Notes: generated from the sequence alone by a model not told the origin. A DNA stretch of 64,000 nt from Rhizoctonia solani (GCF_016906535.1 NC_057371.1:868001-932000), one strand, 5' to 3'; positions 51,005 to 63,901 are shown, counted from the first letter of the stretch. Numbers and translations: made by a program.

Positions 51005-53154
51005 ATGGCGGATAGCGTGAGTGTTAAATAGAGATCCATAGATTAATGACTAATGCACACACAGGGACTGACGTTGGAAAACCTTGGTTAGTATGAGCAC
51101 TCGGATGACAATACCCTATTGACATTCATCTAAAGTCGATGACAGAAATTACGCGCTGGGGGGGTCCGACCGCGTGAGGGCAGAAAACAAAGCTCTTCTC
51201 GATGAGCTTGACAGAAAAAAACGAGCGAGGACTATGGCAGTTCCCACAGACGATAGTCGTGTCAAGGCCAGGTTGCGTGAGATTGGAGAACCTATCACCC
51301 TCTTTGGAGAACGCGTATGTTCCACAACATCAGGCGCGTGACAATTCTCACCTAAGCACCAATTCAATGTCCACAGGCTGCAGATCGTCGTGACCGCTTG
51401 ATTTACGTGTTGTCTCAGATTCGTGCTGCCCGAGGGGGAGACGATGATATTGAGATGGAGGATGAATCAAGCTCCAGCGATGAGGAGGCAAGTAAATGGG
51501 ACATACCCTAATATCTTAACTCACTCATATCGCACAGAAAGAAGAGGAGTTCTACACGGAAGGTTCACTGGAGCTTCTAGAGGCTCGCAGAAAAATAGCC
51601 GAATATTCATTACCCAGGTCACTACCACTCCCAGACTTTACCGGTTAGTGAGGTACTTACCACCACAAACCATTTCAGAGCTCAACTTAGAGTTGCCCAG
51701 CAGCGAGAAGAAAGTCGTCTTCCACTCGGGAAAATTATAGATACTCGTAAACGAGTGTTCGGTGAGGTTAAGGTGGGCATCGCGACCACCTGGTCTTACG
51801 GCCCGGGAACTAACTGGTTCTCAGAAATTTGCTACCTATGGGTCGCAAATTGGGGATGAGCGTCCGATATCTCAGGTTCGCTTTTCTCCCAACGGGAAAT
51901 TACTGGCCACTGGAAGTTGGTCGGGAAATGTCAAGTTGTGGAATGTTCCTGCTTGCGATCTCGCAAAGCCCTATCGAGGTGGGAAAGCATTTGCCGAAAA
52001 GTGTGCCACGAATCTGACATTTACCTTCATTAGCTCACGGTGATCGTGTAGGTGGTGTTGCTTGGCACCCACAAGCCACGCTATCTCAGAGCGCGGATGC
52101 TATAAATCTAGCCACAGGTGGGGCGGATTTAGAAGTCAGCTTATGGTCACTAAATAGGTGATATCCATTTACTCGATTCTGTAAATTTGCTTATCACTCA
52201 TTTGAGTGTAGTGACAAAGCCCTTCATACTCTCAAAGGTCACGCAGATCGAGTTTGCCGGGTGGCATTTCATCCCTCTGGCCAATATCTGGCTAGCGCGA
52301 GTTATGATGGATCCTGGCGATTGTGGGACGCTTCTACCGGTCAAAATACTAGCTCGTATGTTTCAGACAGACAGTTGTTATTCCAGGAAGGCCATTCCAA
52401 GGAGGTTTACGCTGTACAGTTTCAGGATGACGGTGCATTAGTGGCCTCTGGGTAAGTTTTGCTTCTTGCACAATCCAAGCACATTCTCATGTGGGGTACT
52501 GTAAAGCGGATTGGATGCTATTGGCAGAGTTTGGGACTTAAGAACAGGGCGAACAGCGATGGTACTTGACGGACACGGGCAGGCGATTTACGGGATGGAC
52601 TTCTCTCCCAACGGGCATGTTCACAAACCCAAACGCATGGCCATCCCGCTGACAACCTTTGTAGTTACCAAATTGCTACGGGCTCCGGAGATAATACGAT
52701 TCGTATTTGGGACATGCGTTCTTTGCGTGCACTTTATACTATCGGCGCACATACTTCGATTGTTTCTGACGTATCGTTCTATCGGCCCTTGGCGACAGGA
52801 GATATATTTACCGACATTGCGCGTAGTAGTAGCTCCACTGATGTCAAAATAGAGGACGGGGAAGATGGATCCAAGATGGAAGAGGATAAGCCTGCAATAA
52901 CAGACGAAATTATGGACGATAGGATCCCTTCAAAGTCTGTGGGTAACCTTCATTTACCCATCCCCGGATTATTCTTGGTTAGTTCGGGCTATGATGGGAT
53001 GGTCAAGGTATGGAGCGCAGATGACTGGCAGCTTGTCAAAGCTATGTCCGCAGACGCTGGCAAAGTCATGTCTGCAGACATCTCATCTGATGGCCAATTT
53101 ATTGCCAGTGGCTCGTGGAATCGTTCATACCAACTGTTCTCCATGGAGAATTAA
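51005..53154 (+). CDS. prp4: U4/U6 snRNP protein Prp4
   Basis: Prp4 stabilises the U4/U6 di-snRNP in the tri-snRNP. The start at 51005 (MADS) precedes short exons; then come the SFM splicing-factor motif region ([40 protein letters not shown]) and an acidic segment. Seven WD40 blades follow: [72 protein letters not shown] then [18 protein letters not shown], and a last blade [20 protein letters not shown]. The fifth blade is joined by a GC-AG intron at 52615-52664. A one-base slip is required near 51750-51760, between DTRKRVF and [20 protein letters not shown], and the N-terminal exon phases around 51085-51150 are also unresolved. Family identity is firm. Confidence 0.92.
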
Positions 53155-53531
53155 AGCTCCATAGTTTAACATTTCTTCCGGAGCCACATTCATTCTGTGA
53201 TACAAAGCTGGCCATTGTTAATCTAAAGGTACACCGAGCGAAATAAAAATGGCTGTTATGGTTACATCCGATTTCAGTGACAAGCAGATAGTGAAACAAA
53301 CCAACAACTTTTGTATGGACGCCCAAAATGTTTGGATACATGAAGCCTCAGAGGCCCCCGTCTCTAACCTGGGAGTCTGTATAAGCGATCATGCTTTGGA
53401 AGGACGTGAAATGTTGCATACCTTTTGCATAAATCCAGCAACGCGATTGAGGTCAACACCCTGACCATCGCTCTCCACAGCAATCAGCAAGTTTTCCAAC
53501 ATCTATTTAAAGGAAGTTCTTCAACACTCGG

Positions 53532-56091
53532 TCAGAAGTTCGGACCATCACTTACGGATTCAACCAGGTCAACAGGAACTCCGGTACACAGGGACACAAT
53601 CTTTTTGCATTGAAACTCTTTCTCTGCTCCCGCGCCCCGAGTAGCGTCCATCCTTTCTCGTACGAGTTCCTCAATTCGAGTATGCCACATCTTCAACCGA
53701 CGTAATCTCACAAGGGTGGCAATAGTATCGCTTCCTGGGGCAGGCATAGGGGGGTCCACATTCAGACTCGAGGGGTTGATGTCTAAATTCGCGGAATTAT
53801 CCCCAATGGCGGCCGCGGTTTCTGCTCGAGGTACATCCTCGACGGATACTACTGTTTCTGCGGCGAGCGTCGACGATGGCCCCCTATACTGGAATGCGAT
53901 CCCCCTTGAGGCGTGCGCAGGGGTGCCGTTCACTTCAGTCCGACCCGTCCAATCGAAGGAGACTTCGTCTTTAATGGTCCGAGACACGTTGCGAGCCCGC
54001 TGTCGTGCTTGATCCAAAGCAGCCAGCCGTACCTGAGCAGCAGCAATGTGCCTGCGTTGGTCAGCTAGCTCTCGAGTTGCCGCGCGCAGATGGGCTTGAG
54101 CTACATCCAGTGAGTCTTGTTTGGATTTTATTTCGGAATGAAAGTCCGACGTTAACGATTGGATCATAGAGGTTAAATCTATGACGAATGTTGAATTAAT
54201 GAAAGTAATAATCGACAATCACGCATAGTAACATACCATGAATAATATCTTGAGAACGCTGAACTGGGACTGAGGGGCGTGAGCGGAGTGCACTAAGTAC
54301 CTCTTCCATACTACCAACTTGGAGATTCTAGATCATTTAGTGTCAATAGAGTTTCTTTTTGATTCAAAGCGTGACCGTACTTGTCCTTCGACGCCGAAAT
54401 CTCCGGGGCGGAGGCCTAGCTTATTCGCGATCCCCCTGTCGGCTCCAACGTCGACCAACATACGAACAAGTGCTCGATTACCGACCCGAGCAGCTACACA
54501 TAATGCGGTATCGCCATTCTCGTCCTGTAAATCTACAAAGGTCTTGAACTCCCCGCCCTGGTTTCGAGCAACCCACTCCAGGATGGCTTCCATATACATT
54601 CGGGCACTTGCAGCTCTCCCCTTGACGCCCGCTACTTCGGCAATGTGGTGGAGCACGGAGCGGTGCGAAGAATCGAGTGTTCGAAGACTAGGGGCAAGGA
54701 GAGGTAGCATAGAGGATATAGCATTGTCATTTGTCGAAGAGACACTTAACACCGTGCGCATTAAAGGGGTTTCTCCGGCAGCGTTTCCTCTTTGAACATC
54801 AGCGCCAGCATCAAGAAGGGCTTCCACATGGGATATTCGAGCCAACGAAGAAGCCCAATGAAGCGGAGTATTACCATGCTCATCCAGCGGGAGGTTGATG
54901 TCCATTTCCTCAGGAGGTACAGCGGTAAGAAGTTGTATAATGTGAGTAGGGTCCGCATCGCTATAAATCGCCATCAAGACAGCTCTTGCACGACCCCCTT
55001 TCGGAGAGTCGTGCTTAACTGTTGCCCATGGAGGGTGGGACAATTGAGATGATGCAGCGGGGGCTTTCGGAACTATTGTGGCAGGAGCAGCAAGGGCAGG
55101 TGGAGGCCAAGTATCACTTAGGCCAGTCCCAAGCGTAGGTAGTACCCTCTGTCGTTTAGTTGGCGGAAGCTCCCCATCAATGATGGGCGTAACACTAGGT
55201 GCAAGAGAAGGAATTTCATGAGGACGGGGGCGCTTGACATTTGGACCGCCGGCCATAGTCGCGGAGTTGGATGGGTGACGAGAGTGTTGCCGAGATGCGG
55301 TGCTATCTGAAGAGCTAGCCAAGATAGGGTCAGGCGAGGAGCGGTGAGGTGATGTGGCAGGAAGTTGACCAGGATGAGGAGGGGAATTTGAGTGATGCGA
55401 GCTCGCAAGCGTCGAAGGTGTGAACAACCCTTGAGCACGACCTTGGGCCAATAGTCTGAGCGCAGACCCAGGAGGAGCAGTAGGAGGTAGCGGAGAAACA
55501 ATAGGGGCAGGCGGGAAAGAATAGCCAGAAGATGGGGGATTTGAACCAGAAGTTGGACCATGTGAGGTAGTGCCAAGGGGTCGAGGATGAAGAGGCGCTG
55601 GGGCTGGAACATAGTCGAAGAGGGGGCCAAGCAACGAAGCCACTCCATACTGGGCGGCTACGTCTCTACCTCGTTCGAGGGGAATCCTGCGTGGAGTAAG
55701 TACCGGTTGGTAAGGGAATAAACGACCTACCATGTGCCCTGATACTTGCCATAACCACCCTGGACAATCTCATGTTTGCCAGGCAGAATTTCCTTCTCGA
55801 GAATCTTGGTCCGTCGACCTTTGTCTATCCCAGCCACTTTTAGTATCTGTGTGGCATTCACATACGAGTCGGATCGACGACGCATCACTAAAGCAAATTA
55901 ACACAAAATCTGGGTGGCTATCAGCAAGCGATCAAACTCACCAGCAATCCCTCGAACCATACATTCGAATACTTGAACAGAGGAGTAGACCTATATTGAA
56001 TCAGCATCGACTGTTCCAATACTGACATCCGACTCACTGCATTGTATACTCTGGCTGTTTGCCCTGCGGGAAATGCTCCAGGTGCTGCCAT
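53532..56091 (-). CDS. mbp1: APSES/ankyrin transcription factor, Mbp1/Swi4 type
   Basis: This is the DNA-binding subunit of the MBF/SBF-type G1/S regulator that controls replication and budding or branching genes. The start at 56091 gives [19 protein letters not shown]; the next exons hold the APSES DNA-binding domain, with [40 protein letters not shown] and [13 protein letters not shown], then [21 protein letters not shown] long Pro/Ser-rich linker with a basic KRPRP/TKRQR segment (possible nuclear signal) leads to ankyrin repeats ([40 protein letters not shown]). A C-terminal coiled coil ([20 protein letters not shown]) and the heterodimer-forming end follow, stopping at 53532. It is tail-to-tail with prp4 and divergent from yvc1. 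Confidence 0.93.
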
Positions 56092-56115
56092 GACGCGACA
56101 CGACTCTCACCCCGT

Positions 56116-56190
56116 CACGTGGGATTGTTTCCGTTCTCTATTGCACGTGACTTGACTTAACTAACATCCACGTGACCGTTATCACATGTG
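56116..56190. promoter_or_regulatory. cluster of three CACGTG boxes and a CACATGTG palindrome between mbp1 and yvc1
   Basis: Within the 114 bases between the two divergent start codons, CACGTG occurs at 56116-56121, 56144-56149 and 56169-56174, and the related palindrome CACATGTG at 56183-56190. Three 6-bp matches in so short a space are very unlikely by chance. The expected binder class is bHLH (Cbf1-like or others); the identity of the factor is not shown by the sequence. Confidence 0.7.
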
Positions 56191-56205
56191 AATCGCTCTT
56201 CCGTA

Positions 56206-59200
56206 ATGGATTCTCGAGACGTTGAAGATGAGGCAGCCCCTTTGCTGACCTCGGAGCTTATGAGCAACACGCCAGTATGGCCGATTATACATGAAATTAA
56301 AGCTGATGTTATGGTGAGACTCCTGAGCTCACAACATATTGTAAACTGACCTTCTTTTAGCAATTTATAGGTATGTGACAAGAAAATTACAACCCCCATC
56401 GGTTTGACCTTGCACCTTCACAGACACCCCCTTTTCTTGGGAGACAGTCAGTGTCCAGCAACTCAAAACACTTTCATAAGACTAAACCTTGTGCCTTAGC
56501 TTACTTCCACTGAATCTACTTATACTATCGTCGTGTGGGTGACAATCCTGGTTTCAATGCATCTATCCCTAAACTTGTTCCTCCAGGCCACTGCATGAAA
56601 AGTATAAATCAAAGAACAACCTATCAGTTACTTTCTGCTTCCTCCTGAACCGGGTCCACTTCCTTCGCGACCAAAACATATCGACCGCCCCGCTCTCACA
56701 GACGCGAGCCGCACTGTAAGGCAAGATATGGACTATTCCCGCTCCTTCTGACGTAGCTTTATTTCAGCTGTGAGATACTAGCGATCAGATCCTTGAGAGA
56801 GCATGCGGACTCAACATTGCAACTGGCTACCGCCTGTACCACGCCTTGGCCAATTTTCGCGGGGGCTCCTGAGCAAGTGCGAGATTTTGCGGAAAAAAAT
56901 GCGGACGAATTCGACATTCGTGAGCGTGTCGGCAATGCAATAGAAATGGCCATTGTGGGTAGTGCGAAAAGATTTATTAAAAGTTCCGCTTGCCAGAAAG
57001 TTATCGGTGGGTTCATGGATTTTGAATTTGCCCTGCTAATTGTGGTCAACCTGACGTCATGTTGCAGATGCCATTTATTGGGGTCATATTGTTTATCAAG
57101 CCAGTTCCGATCACTCGATCCTCGCTGATGTAAGTTGCAGCTTATTCTTGGAAAGGAAAGTGTATTAACAGAGGGCACAGACCTACAAGCTAAAACCCAT
57201 TCACTTCTATGACCCACATCGAGCACCCCTCCTCAATCATTATCGGCTTAAAGTTCCGGTGATTCGTGGTGTCTTGGAATATATCAAGTGGGCTACCCAT
57301 AATTCACTGCGGATTAAATTCTTATTCTCCGATAGCTTCGTTCTGCTCTTCGTACTGTTCGTGGTGGCCCTAGAGCTCAATGAAAAATCCACAATTAATA
57401 TGCCTGAAGGCTTGTTCATGATATATGGGCTTGGATTCGTGATCGAAAAACTCGCAGCAATGCAAGAGCATGGCATTCGAGTTTACTCTTCGAATGTACG
57501 ATATCGTCCAGTACTGACGTTCGGATTGTTGACTATTTACTCAGCTCTGGAACGGTTTCGACATGGCCTTTGTGACTGTGTACTTTTCGTATGCCGGTCT
57601 TAGATTGTATGGGATTCGCTGGGATGAAGCTTGGGCTCGTGAACTAGGCATTGATATTCTGGCCGTCGTCGGTAAGTTTCGAAGCTAAAGACATTATAAA
57701 ATTTTGACTGAAATCGGCATGCAACAGCTGTTATTGTCTTCCCGAGGTTGTTTTCCCTAGATACGATTCTGTTTCCACTAACATTCCTTTCAGGTTGGCA
57801 TTTGTCACTCTATCGAATAACCTTATGGTTCTTTCGTTGCGATCGATGTTTACAGAATTTGCGGTGTAAGATGCAACAAACCTAAGGTGATCGAGAGTTC
57901 TACTGATGAATGGTCCATAGCTTGATGTTGGTAGCCGCTTTCTGTTTCGGTGGTTTTCTGTATGCGTAAGTTCAGCATTCGTACCCCGGCTCGTTTGCTC
58001 ACTCAGTTATACCTAGCCTTTGGACGTAAGTCGTATATGGATTGGAATTCGATTCAAACGGTGTTGACATTGTTGACATAGTCTTGGAAGAGATACGTAC
58101 GTACCGACTTAAACAGCTACTCAGATGCTCCATGGGCTAAACCTCTGGAGCAGGTACGGTTCGGGTCAAATTGCTTGGTGGATGCTCGATCTATGGTTTG
58201 GACTGGTAAATAGGCACCCAATTTCTCGCCTTCTGGCCTGACCTATTATCACCAGGACGCTAGTGGATTCGACAGAGCATGTATGTGGAATTTTCAGACT
58301 GTAGGCGATGGGCATTTACGTTTGTTTCATTCGAAGCCGAATTCCACCCACAATTTGGACCAGTCCTAATGGTGCGGTCACATACTTCTGCGTTGGCTGT
58401 ATAACTGAGTCAGCTACTCACCAGATATCTTATGCTTGTTTGAGCAATACACTCCTTTTGACAGTCCTCGTTTCGGTTAGTATGTTAAATGATAGGACGA
58501 TTTGAGGCAAGCTCACCAAGCTCAGTAGATTCTCTCCCACACTTTTAGCAATATTAGCAATGATGCTGCAATGGAAGCAATGTTTCGGAGAGCCGTAAGC
58601 ACGATTGAAGGGTAAGTATTCGCTCCGAGCATCAAAGCAAGGATCGGACTTAAACCTATATGTAGTGTCAAAGCAGACGCAATATTTTCTTACCAGCCCC
58701 CCATGAACTTGATAGCCTTGATGGTAATGCTACCTGCAAGTTTTATACTCTCACCAAGATGGTTTCACAAAGTGTGTTTTGCACTTGCAACTCATTTACA
58801 TACTTATAGTTTTTATTCCGTCGTAGGTGAACGTTACCATGATCAGGTGCGTCTCATTAGGTTGATCCTCGGCAAGCTAGGAGGTTCATCGTTTGCCATA
58901 CTCAGGATAACCGGTTTTCCTATCTTGCTTGCCATCTCTTTCTATGAAAGGCAAAAAGCGGCAGCTGAGGCTGAAAGTATGTTTGAGAAAGTGACTAACG
59001 TTGCTGAGCGGTTTGTGACGCTACCTCGGAGATTGAAACGGATGAGTGGGTTATCTTTGTCGTTACTCCTATTTGAATATCAATCTTATTTACTGTAAAT
59101 AGCTCTGTTTGAAGGCGCTGTTGGCTCGTCGGGGAATGGTGAGTCATCATTACATGTCGTGGGCGTATGCTTTGAACCATCATGGATTAGTCCAGGCCAT

Positions 59201-60095
59201 ATTCGAGCTTGATGACGAATTTAACCCCAGTCCGATTATTGGGGATAGTCTTACGTGGCCTTGTCAACTCGAAAGTTCCGAGTCAGAGCCGCCCCCTCTC
59301 CCAAGTGAGAAGTTTAAGCGCCCTGAGCGACCGAAATTGGATACAATCATGAGCGCATCTTCGGCTGGTGAGGGCCAATCAATCTCAGAAAGGACCCCTC
59401 GTCCAACAGGAAGTAATCAACTTGGAGGTCCTTACCACGAGATTGCGCTTGAAAACCATAATGGAGCCTTCCAGGCGAATTCATCACGAGACCAAATTCC
59501 TAGCAGTATCTCTACCCAACTCAATAATGGGTTCTTGGCTCCCATACAAAGAAGAAATCGCCGTAAATCTACATTTGAACCCCGTCTCGTGCCTAATCGT
59601 ACCGAAGCCGCCTCACTAAGCGTACCTCCCGCAAATTTCACCAGCCCTTTGGCGCAACTTTTTTCACCCATCATTTCCGAACCTCCTGATGGCGGTTTTA
59701 ACGCGCCAAATACCACCATCGGACAAAGAAGAACGCTTCGCAAATCTGGGGGAGATCAACAAACGGCCCCGGGCGTGGCTATGTTTCGGCGGAGGGCACT
59801 GACGGGGATGGTGGGAGGTGCTGGGACGAGCTCTAGTGCTCTGAGCACAACCCCTGGAGAGGAGAAAGAGCCTTCCGAAGCAGTAAGGAACTCAACTTTG
59901 ATACAGCGCTATGCTTATATGTCTCCAGGCCGGGAATTTGGAAGACGATGATAACTGGATTTCCTTACGAGCTAGGATGACTCAAATGGAAGACAAACTT
60001 CAAAGGGTGAGTCCGACGCTCAATTTCAAGTTTCGCGTTCTAATATTACATAGATCGAGATCATGTTACAGAAATTGACGAATCGATTAGAATAA
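56206..60095 (+). CDS. yvc1: vacuolar TRP-type cation channel Yvc1
   Basis: Yvc1 (TRPY1) releases calcium from the vacuole in response to stretch, calcium and redox state. The start at 56206 gives MDSRDVEDEAAPLLTSELMS, with an acidic dileucine motif that suits vacuolar sorting. Spliced exons give SVTFCFLLNRVHFLRDQN, CEILAIRSLREHADSTLQLA and TTPWPIF, the conserved cytosolic block. Membrane helices follow (FLFSDSFVLLFVLFVVALEL; IYGLGFVIEKLAAMQEHGIR; FVTVYFSYAGLRLYGIRWDE; FPRLAFVTLSNNLMVLSLRS; LMLVAAFCFGGFLYA), then the pore region with FGPVLMVTYF and the last helix. A long Ser/Pro-rich tail ends in a coiled coil: an intron from GTAAGG (59882) to 59928 joins SEA to AGNLEDDNWISLRARMTQM, and the last exon gives IEIMLQKLTNRLE with the TAA at 60093-60095. 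Stopping in the unspliced frame would lose this coiled coil. Confidence 0.9.
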
Positions 60096-60272
60096 TTTAG
60101 GATCGGCTTTGAATCATGATTTTCAACAATATTTTCTCTGGGTAATACCTGGAGATCAACCCGTGTTAATACTCCATGATACGTAGCCTTGACCAATAGC
60201 AGAATAAAACTACATGAAACATCATTCCAAATTAAATATGGTGTACATTCACCAGAGCCAAAAAATCTAACC

Positions 60273-63200
60273 CTATATTTCATTTCGCCATCGAGCAGGT
60301 GGACCTCTACCCCTACCACGATAGTGGGATGGCCTGCCTCCGCGACCGCGGTAGATAGGACGATCGTCGCGAGAGTCATTGCGGCCATGGGGAGGCCAAT
60401 CATCTCGGGGAACCTCACGCCGGAAGCCGTCGCGCCTAAATTCATCCCGTCGAAATTCCTCCTGGGCAAAGTCGCTCCGACCGAAATCTTCGCGGCCAAA
60501 ATCGTCGCGCCCGAAATCATCACGTCTAAATTCGTCGAGCCTAAAGTCGTCTCGCCTCGGATCTTCTCGCGTGAAATTATCTCGAGCATAGTCGTCACGA
60601 CCGTATCGTCCCGGCCCGGGGCCTGGTTCCCAGCCGCGATCGGGGTAAGACTCTCTAGGCCTATCCCAGTGAAGAGGAGCGGATATATGTGACGGGGAGC
60701 GTCCCGTAGGCAGGAAAGGCCCGGACAGTCCCGGCCCCTGATGCGGTGGTCCCCGCGATGACATATTCTGATGAAGGGTAGTCCCAGTCGGCGGCACTGC
60801 TGGGGCTGATGTCGAGCCAGGTAAAGGCTGTTGAACCAATAAGCTACGGACCAACTCGAGCTGGCCCGGAGTCAAACTTGCTAAATCCTTGCTTAAGGTA
60901 GCAAGCGAACTTTCTGAGAGGTTCGATAGAGATGAAGTGACACTAGGTAGCACTGGCTGTACTCCCAAGAGAGAATTAGCCGGATCAATCGGATTGGGTA
61001 GGGTAGCAGGGATGGTGGGAGGGACCGGGGCGAAGGAAGGGATAGGAGCGACCGGCGTTGGATACGAGTGTTCCTTTGCATCCAAAGCGGTAACCCGACC
61101 CTTACTAAGGACGAATATCCCGCAAAACACCGGACCTTCCCGCCTAGCCGGGATATTGACATTGTCCAGAAGTTGGATGTACTCCGGGATAGGGTGCTCT
61201 GGTAATAGAGGTGCAATGTACAGCTCTTTGCCTGGAGCCGAGAGTGGAGGGTCCTGGCCCCAAGGAAAAATAAGGCCATATCGGCTAAAAAAAGGGGTAT
61301 TAGTCACAGACAGGATACACACCTTGTCTTACTTACTCTTTTCCAAGCAGAGTCTGGTGTAATTCCAGGTACGCTCCCTTGTCATCTTCTCTAGGACATA
61401 ATATACAAGCAAAAAGTTCCTTGGTAGGATTGAGCCTCATGGAGACCAGATAGTTCGTAGCCTGAGTAGTTGGAACCCGTCCAATAATTTCAAATAATGG
61501 AACAGGGAATAAAGATTGCCTGTTCGCCTCGATATCGTGAAATGGTGCTCCCGCAACTTGTTTAAATTCGGATTGAAATTGGATCATGCGGGAGGGGTCA
61601 CTCGTTGAAGGCATTCCGACCTGAGTGGGTCAGGTGTCAGTTATCATGGACACAAGGGGCAGAGCCTTAAAACTTACACGGCCTTGCCAAATTGTTTTTA
61701 AATCCGCTAGAGAGGGATTAATTGCTGAAGTGGTAGGCTCGGCAGTATTAGAGGCGTGATCATCTCTTGAAGATGCTTCCTCGGGTGTTTCATCATCCTC
61801 CACAGTAATGAATGCATCAAAATCGGCATCGTCTGGTGGTGCTACGGGACCATCACCTAGCGGTGAGTGGGCGCTGATGCTCCCTTCCGATTCGCGTATG
61901 TCGTTCCATATCGAAGTGGCGGGTTCGGAGGTCCCAAAAATGCCGTCGAGGCTAAAGTTTTGTGCCGTAGGAGAAACAGAAGTAGCACTGGGGCTAGCTA
62001 TCTGCAGACCGTCGCCCAACGCATTCTCGGAAGATACGATATGCTCCCCAGATAAGCCAGGCGGGGTAGGAGGACCATGTTCATGGAGAGTGGGCCCGTC
62101 GCCGTCAAAATCGACGTTAAATACTGCGGATGCAGGATCAAATACTTTTTCAGTTGTATCGTTGCGTGTGCATTGTACCATCGGTCCTTCCTGGGTCGTC
62201 CCTCCGGAAAACATACCCGAAAGCTTAGCACGGGTTTTCTCCCCATCGTGAGCCGAGCCAACTGTGTTTGACCGAGACCTCTGAAGCTCCCGTTCTCGAT
62301 CACGGGCGGCTTCCTCTTCTTGTAGACGCCAATTATCCTCTTCCAGCGACTGTTCGATGACCTGTTCACCTTTATGGGTGATTTTACGCAGAGGTGCCGT
62401 CCTAGCTTGTAAGATCGAGTGATTCATCGCTTCCTCTGCGAGCTTGTGAGCTTCCTGTTGAGCTTGAGAGTTTGCTAGATCGATTGACGACATTCGGCTA
62501 AGTTCATTTGGACTGATTCTTCCAACTCTGATACTCTGCCTCAATTCCTTCCTATCTTTTTTTCCGAGGTTAAAATTGAGCATACGAATCCTCTCCCTGA
62601 ACAGCCTCGATCAACCAAATAAACCCATAACATGCCGGGAGGGGGGCACTTACTTGTATTTATTACCTGGAATTTTGTTGTCAAAATCTGTGTGATCGGC
62701 ATAAATTTCGAACACGCATGTCTCCAGCTCAGTCGCAAATTGTTCAGCCCCCACGGCATTCGTTGGGGGCTCAGGCTCATCGGGTAAGCCCTCAGAGAAA
62801 ATGGGAGTCAAGAGCCTGACAAGGAGTTCAAGGCAAGATTTACGAATCGGGTCCTCAGCAGAAGTCAGAGGTGGGCTCGGAGCAGCGTCCTCAGTGATTT
62901 TATATCTTTTGACCGAGGCTTCAATTTGCCTTGAGTTGCTCTTGCGCTTCCGAGCCCCTCGTCTATGTATCCGAGAACCAATACCTTCGTCAGAGTGATC
63001 ACTGGGCAATTCCTCGAGAGGGATAGCCTAGGGTGAATAGTTTAGAGAATTGAGTAACTAAAAAGGGCCAGTATCCGGACTAACCTCGTCTGGTTCAGCC
63101 ACGAAATTGTCTTCAGAACCGGCCTCGTCGTCACTTGATTGAGGAGATCCATCACGCTCCTCCGCTCTTGGGAGGGCAGCAATCTCATAATCATCGAGCT

Positions 63201-63901
63201 CCCAATGTTCTATTTTTACGAGATGATAAATAGTTAGTTTATTGTTGTTGGAGGCGTGCGGTAGTAAGGGTGATAGGAGCACGGCGTCATCCAGATTGTG
63301 CCAAGTAACATTGAGGTATAGTCGCCACATGAATTTTCGTGGCAGTACACCCATGTTCGAGGCGATGGTGGCCACCGAAATATAGAAATAGTATTTACAA
63401 GCGTAAAACAGGTAGTTTTGGGTATGATGCCCATGCAAAATTACGCGACCAATTATACAGCAGTTCCAAATTCGAGAGTACTCACCCCGACTCTTTTTTC
63501 CGGTTGATAATGCGCAAGAAGCGCAGACGAAATACGCTATCCAAGACATCAGGAAGAATCGGCAAAGACAACAACACATTGCTCACCAAGGTCTTCAGCA
63601 TCCCGTTCCGCCAGACTTGCACAGCGGAAATGGTACCTGCGCGGGTTCCAGCTCGTTGATTCCTATGAAAGAGTAAAACACACACCATTTAAGACATGCA
63701 CCGCATCTCAACATTGGGCTGTCTGCTTCTACATCACTGCATGGACATGACTCCTGCTACATGAGTGTGAGCCTAGTTTCCGACGTTGTGATTGAGCAGT
63801 ACCTTTTGCCCATGTCGAGCACGAATAGAGCGTCTCCGATTAACAGCGGACGTCATACCAGAGCGTGTTGTACTTAATCCTTGTTTAGTTCGACTGGACA
63901 T
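60273..63901 (-). CDS. bye1: transcription factor Bye1-like (PHD, TFIIS central and SPOC domains)
   Basis: Bye1 and its animal relatives (PHF3, DIDO) bind RNA polymerase II through a TFIIS-like domain and modulate elongation. The start at 63901 gives MSSRTKQGLSTTRSGMTSAV, an Arg-rich segment, then a PHD finger (CPCSDVEADSPMLRCGACLK, WYHFRCASLAERDAED, YFVCASC) spliced across short introns. The TFIIS central domain spans about 62960-62530 (SCLELLVRLLTPIF; RMLNFNLGKKDRKELRQSIR; GRISPNELSRMSSIDLANSQ). The SPOC domain lies at about 61560-61080 (LFEIIGRVPTTQATNYLVSM, CPREDDKGAYLELHQTLLGK, YGLIFPWGQDPP). The C-terminus has a 5-residue repeat and RGG-like ends (GRGRGPPARWRNEI). Domain order is that of Bye1. 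The SPOC and TFIIS parts are certain; the exact number of exons near the PHD finger is approximate. Confidence 0.92.
60430..60600 (-). repeat. 15-bp tandem coding repeat in bye1
   Basis: About ten consecutive copies of a degenerate 15-bp unit encode a pentapeptide of the type [RG]-R-[DE]-D-F (for example RRDDF GRDDF GREDF). The phenylalanine position is constant while the charges vary, so selection on the spacing of Phe among mixed charges is likely. Confidence 0.85.

Noticed and set aside
59880..59951. yvc1 stop at 59951
   Set aside because: That stop lies in retained intron sequence; splicing from 59882 to 59928 continues into a coiled-coil tail ending at 60095.
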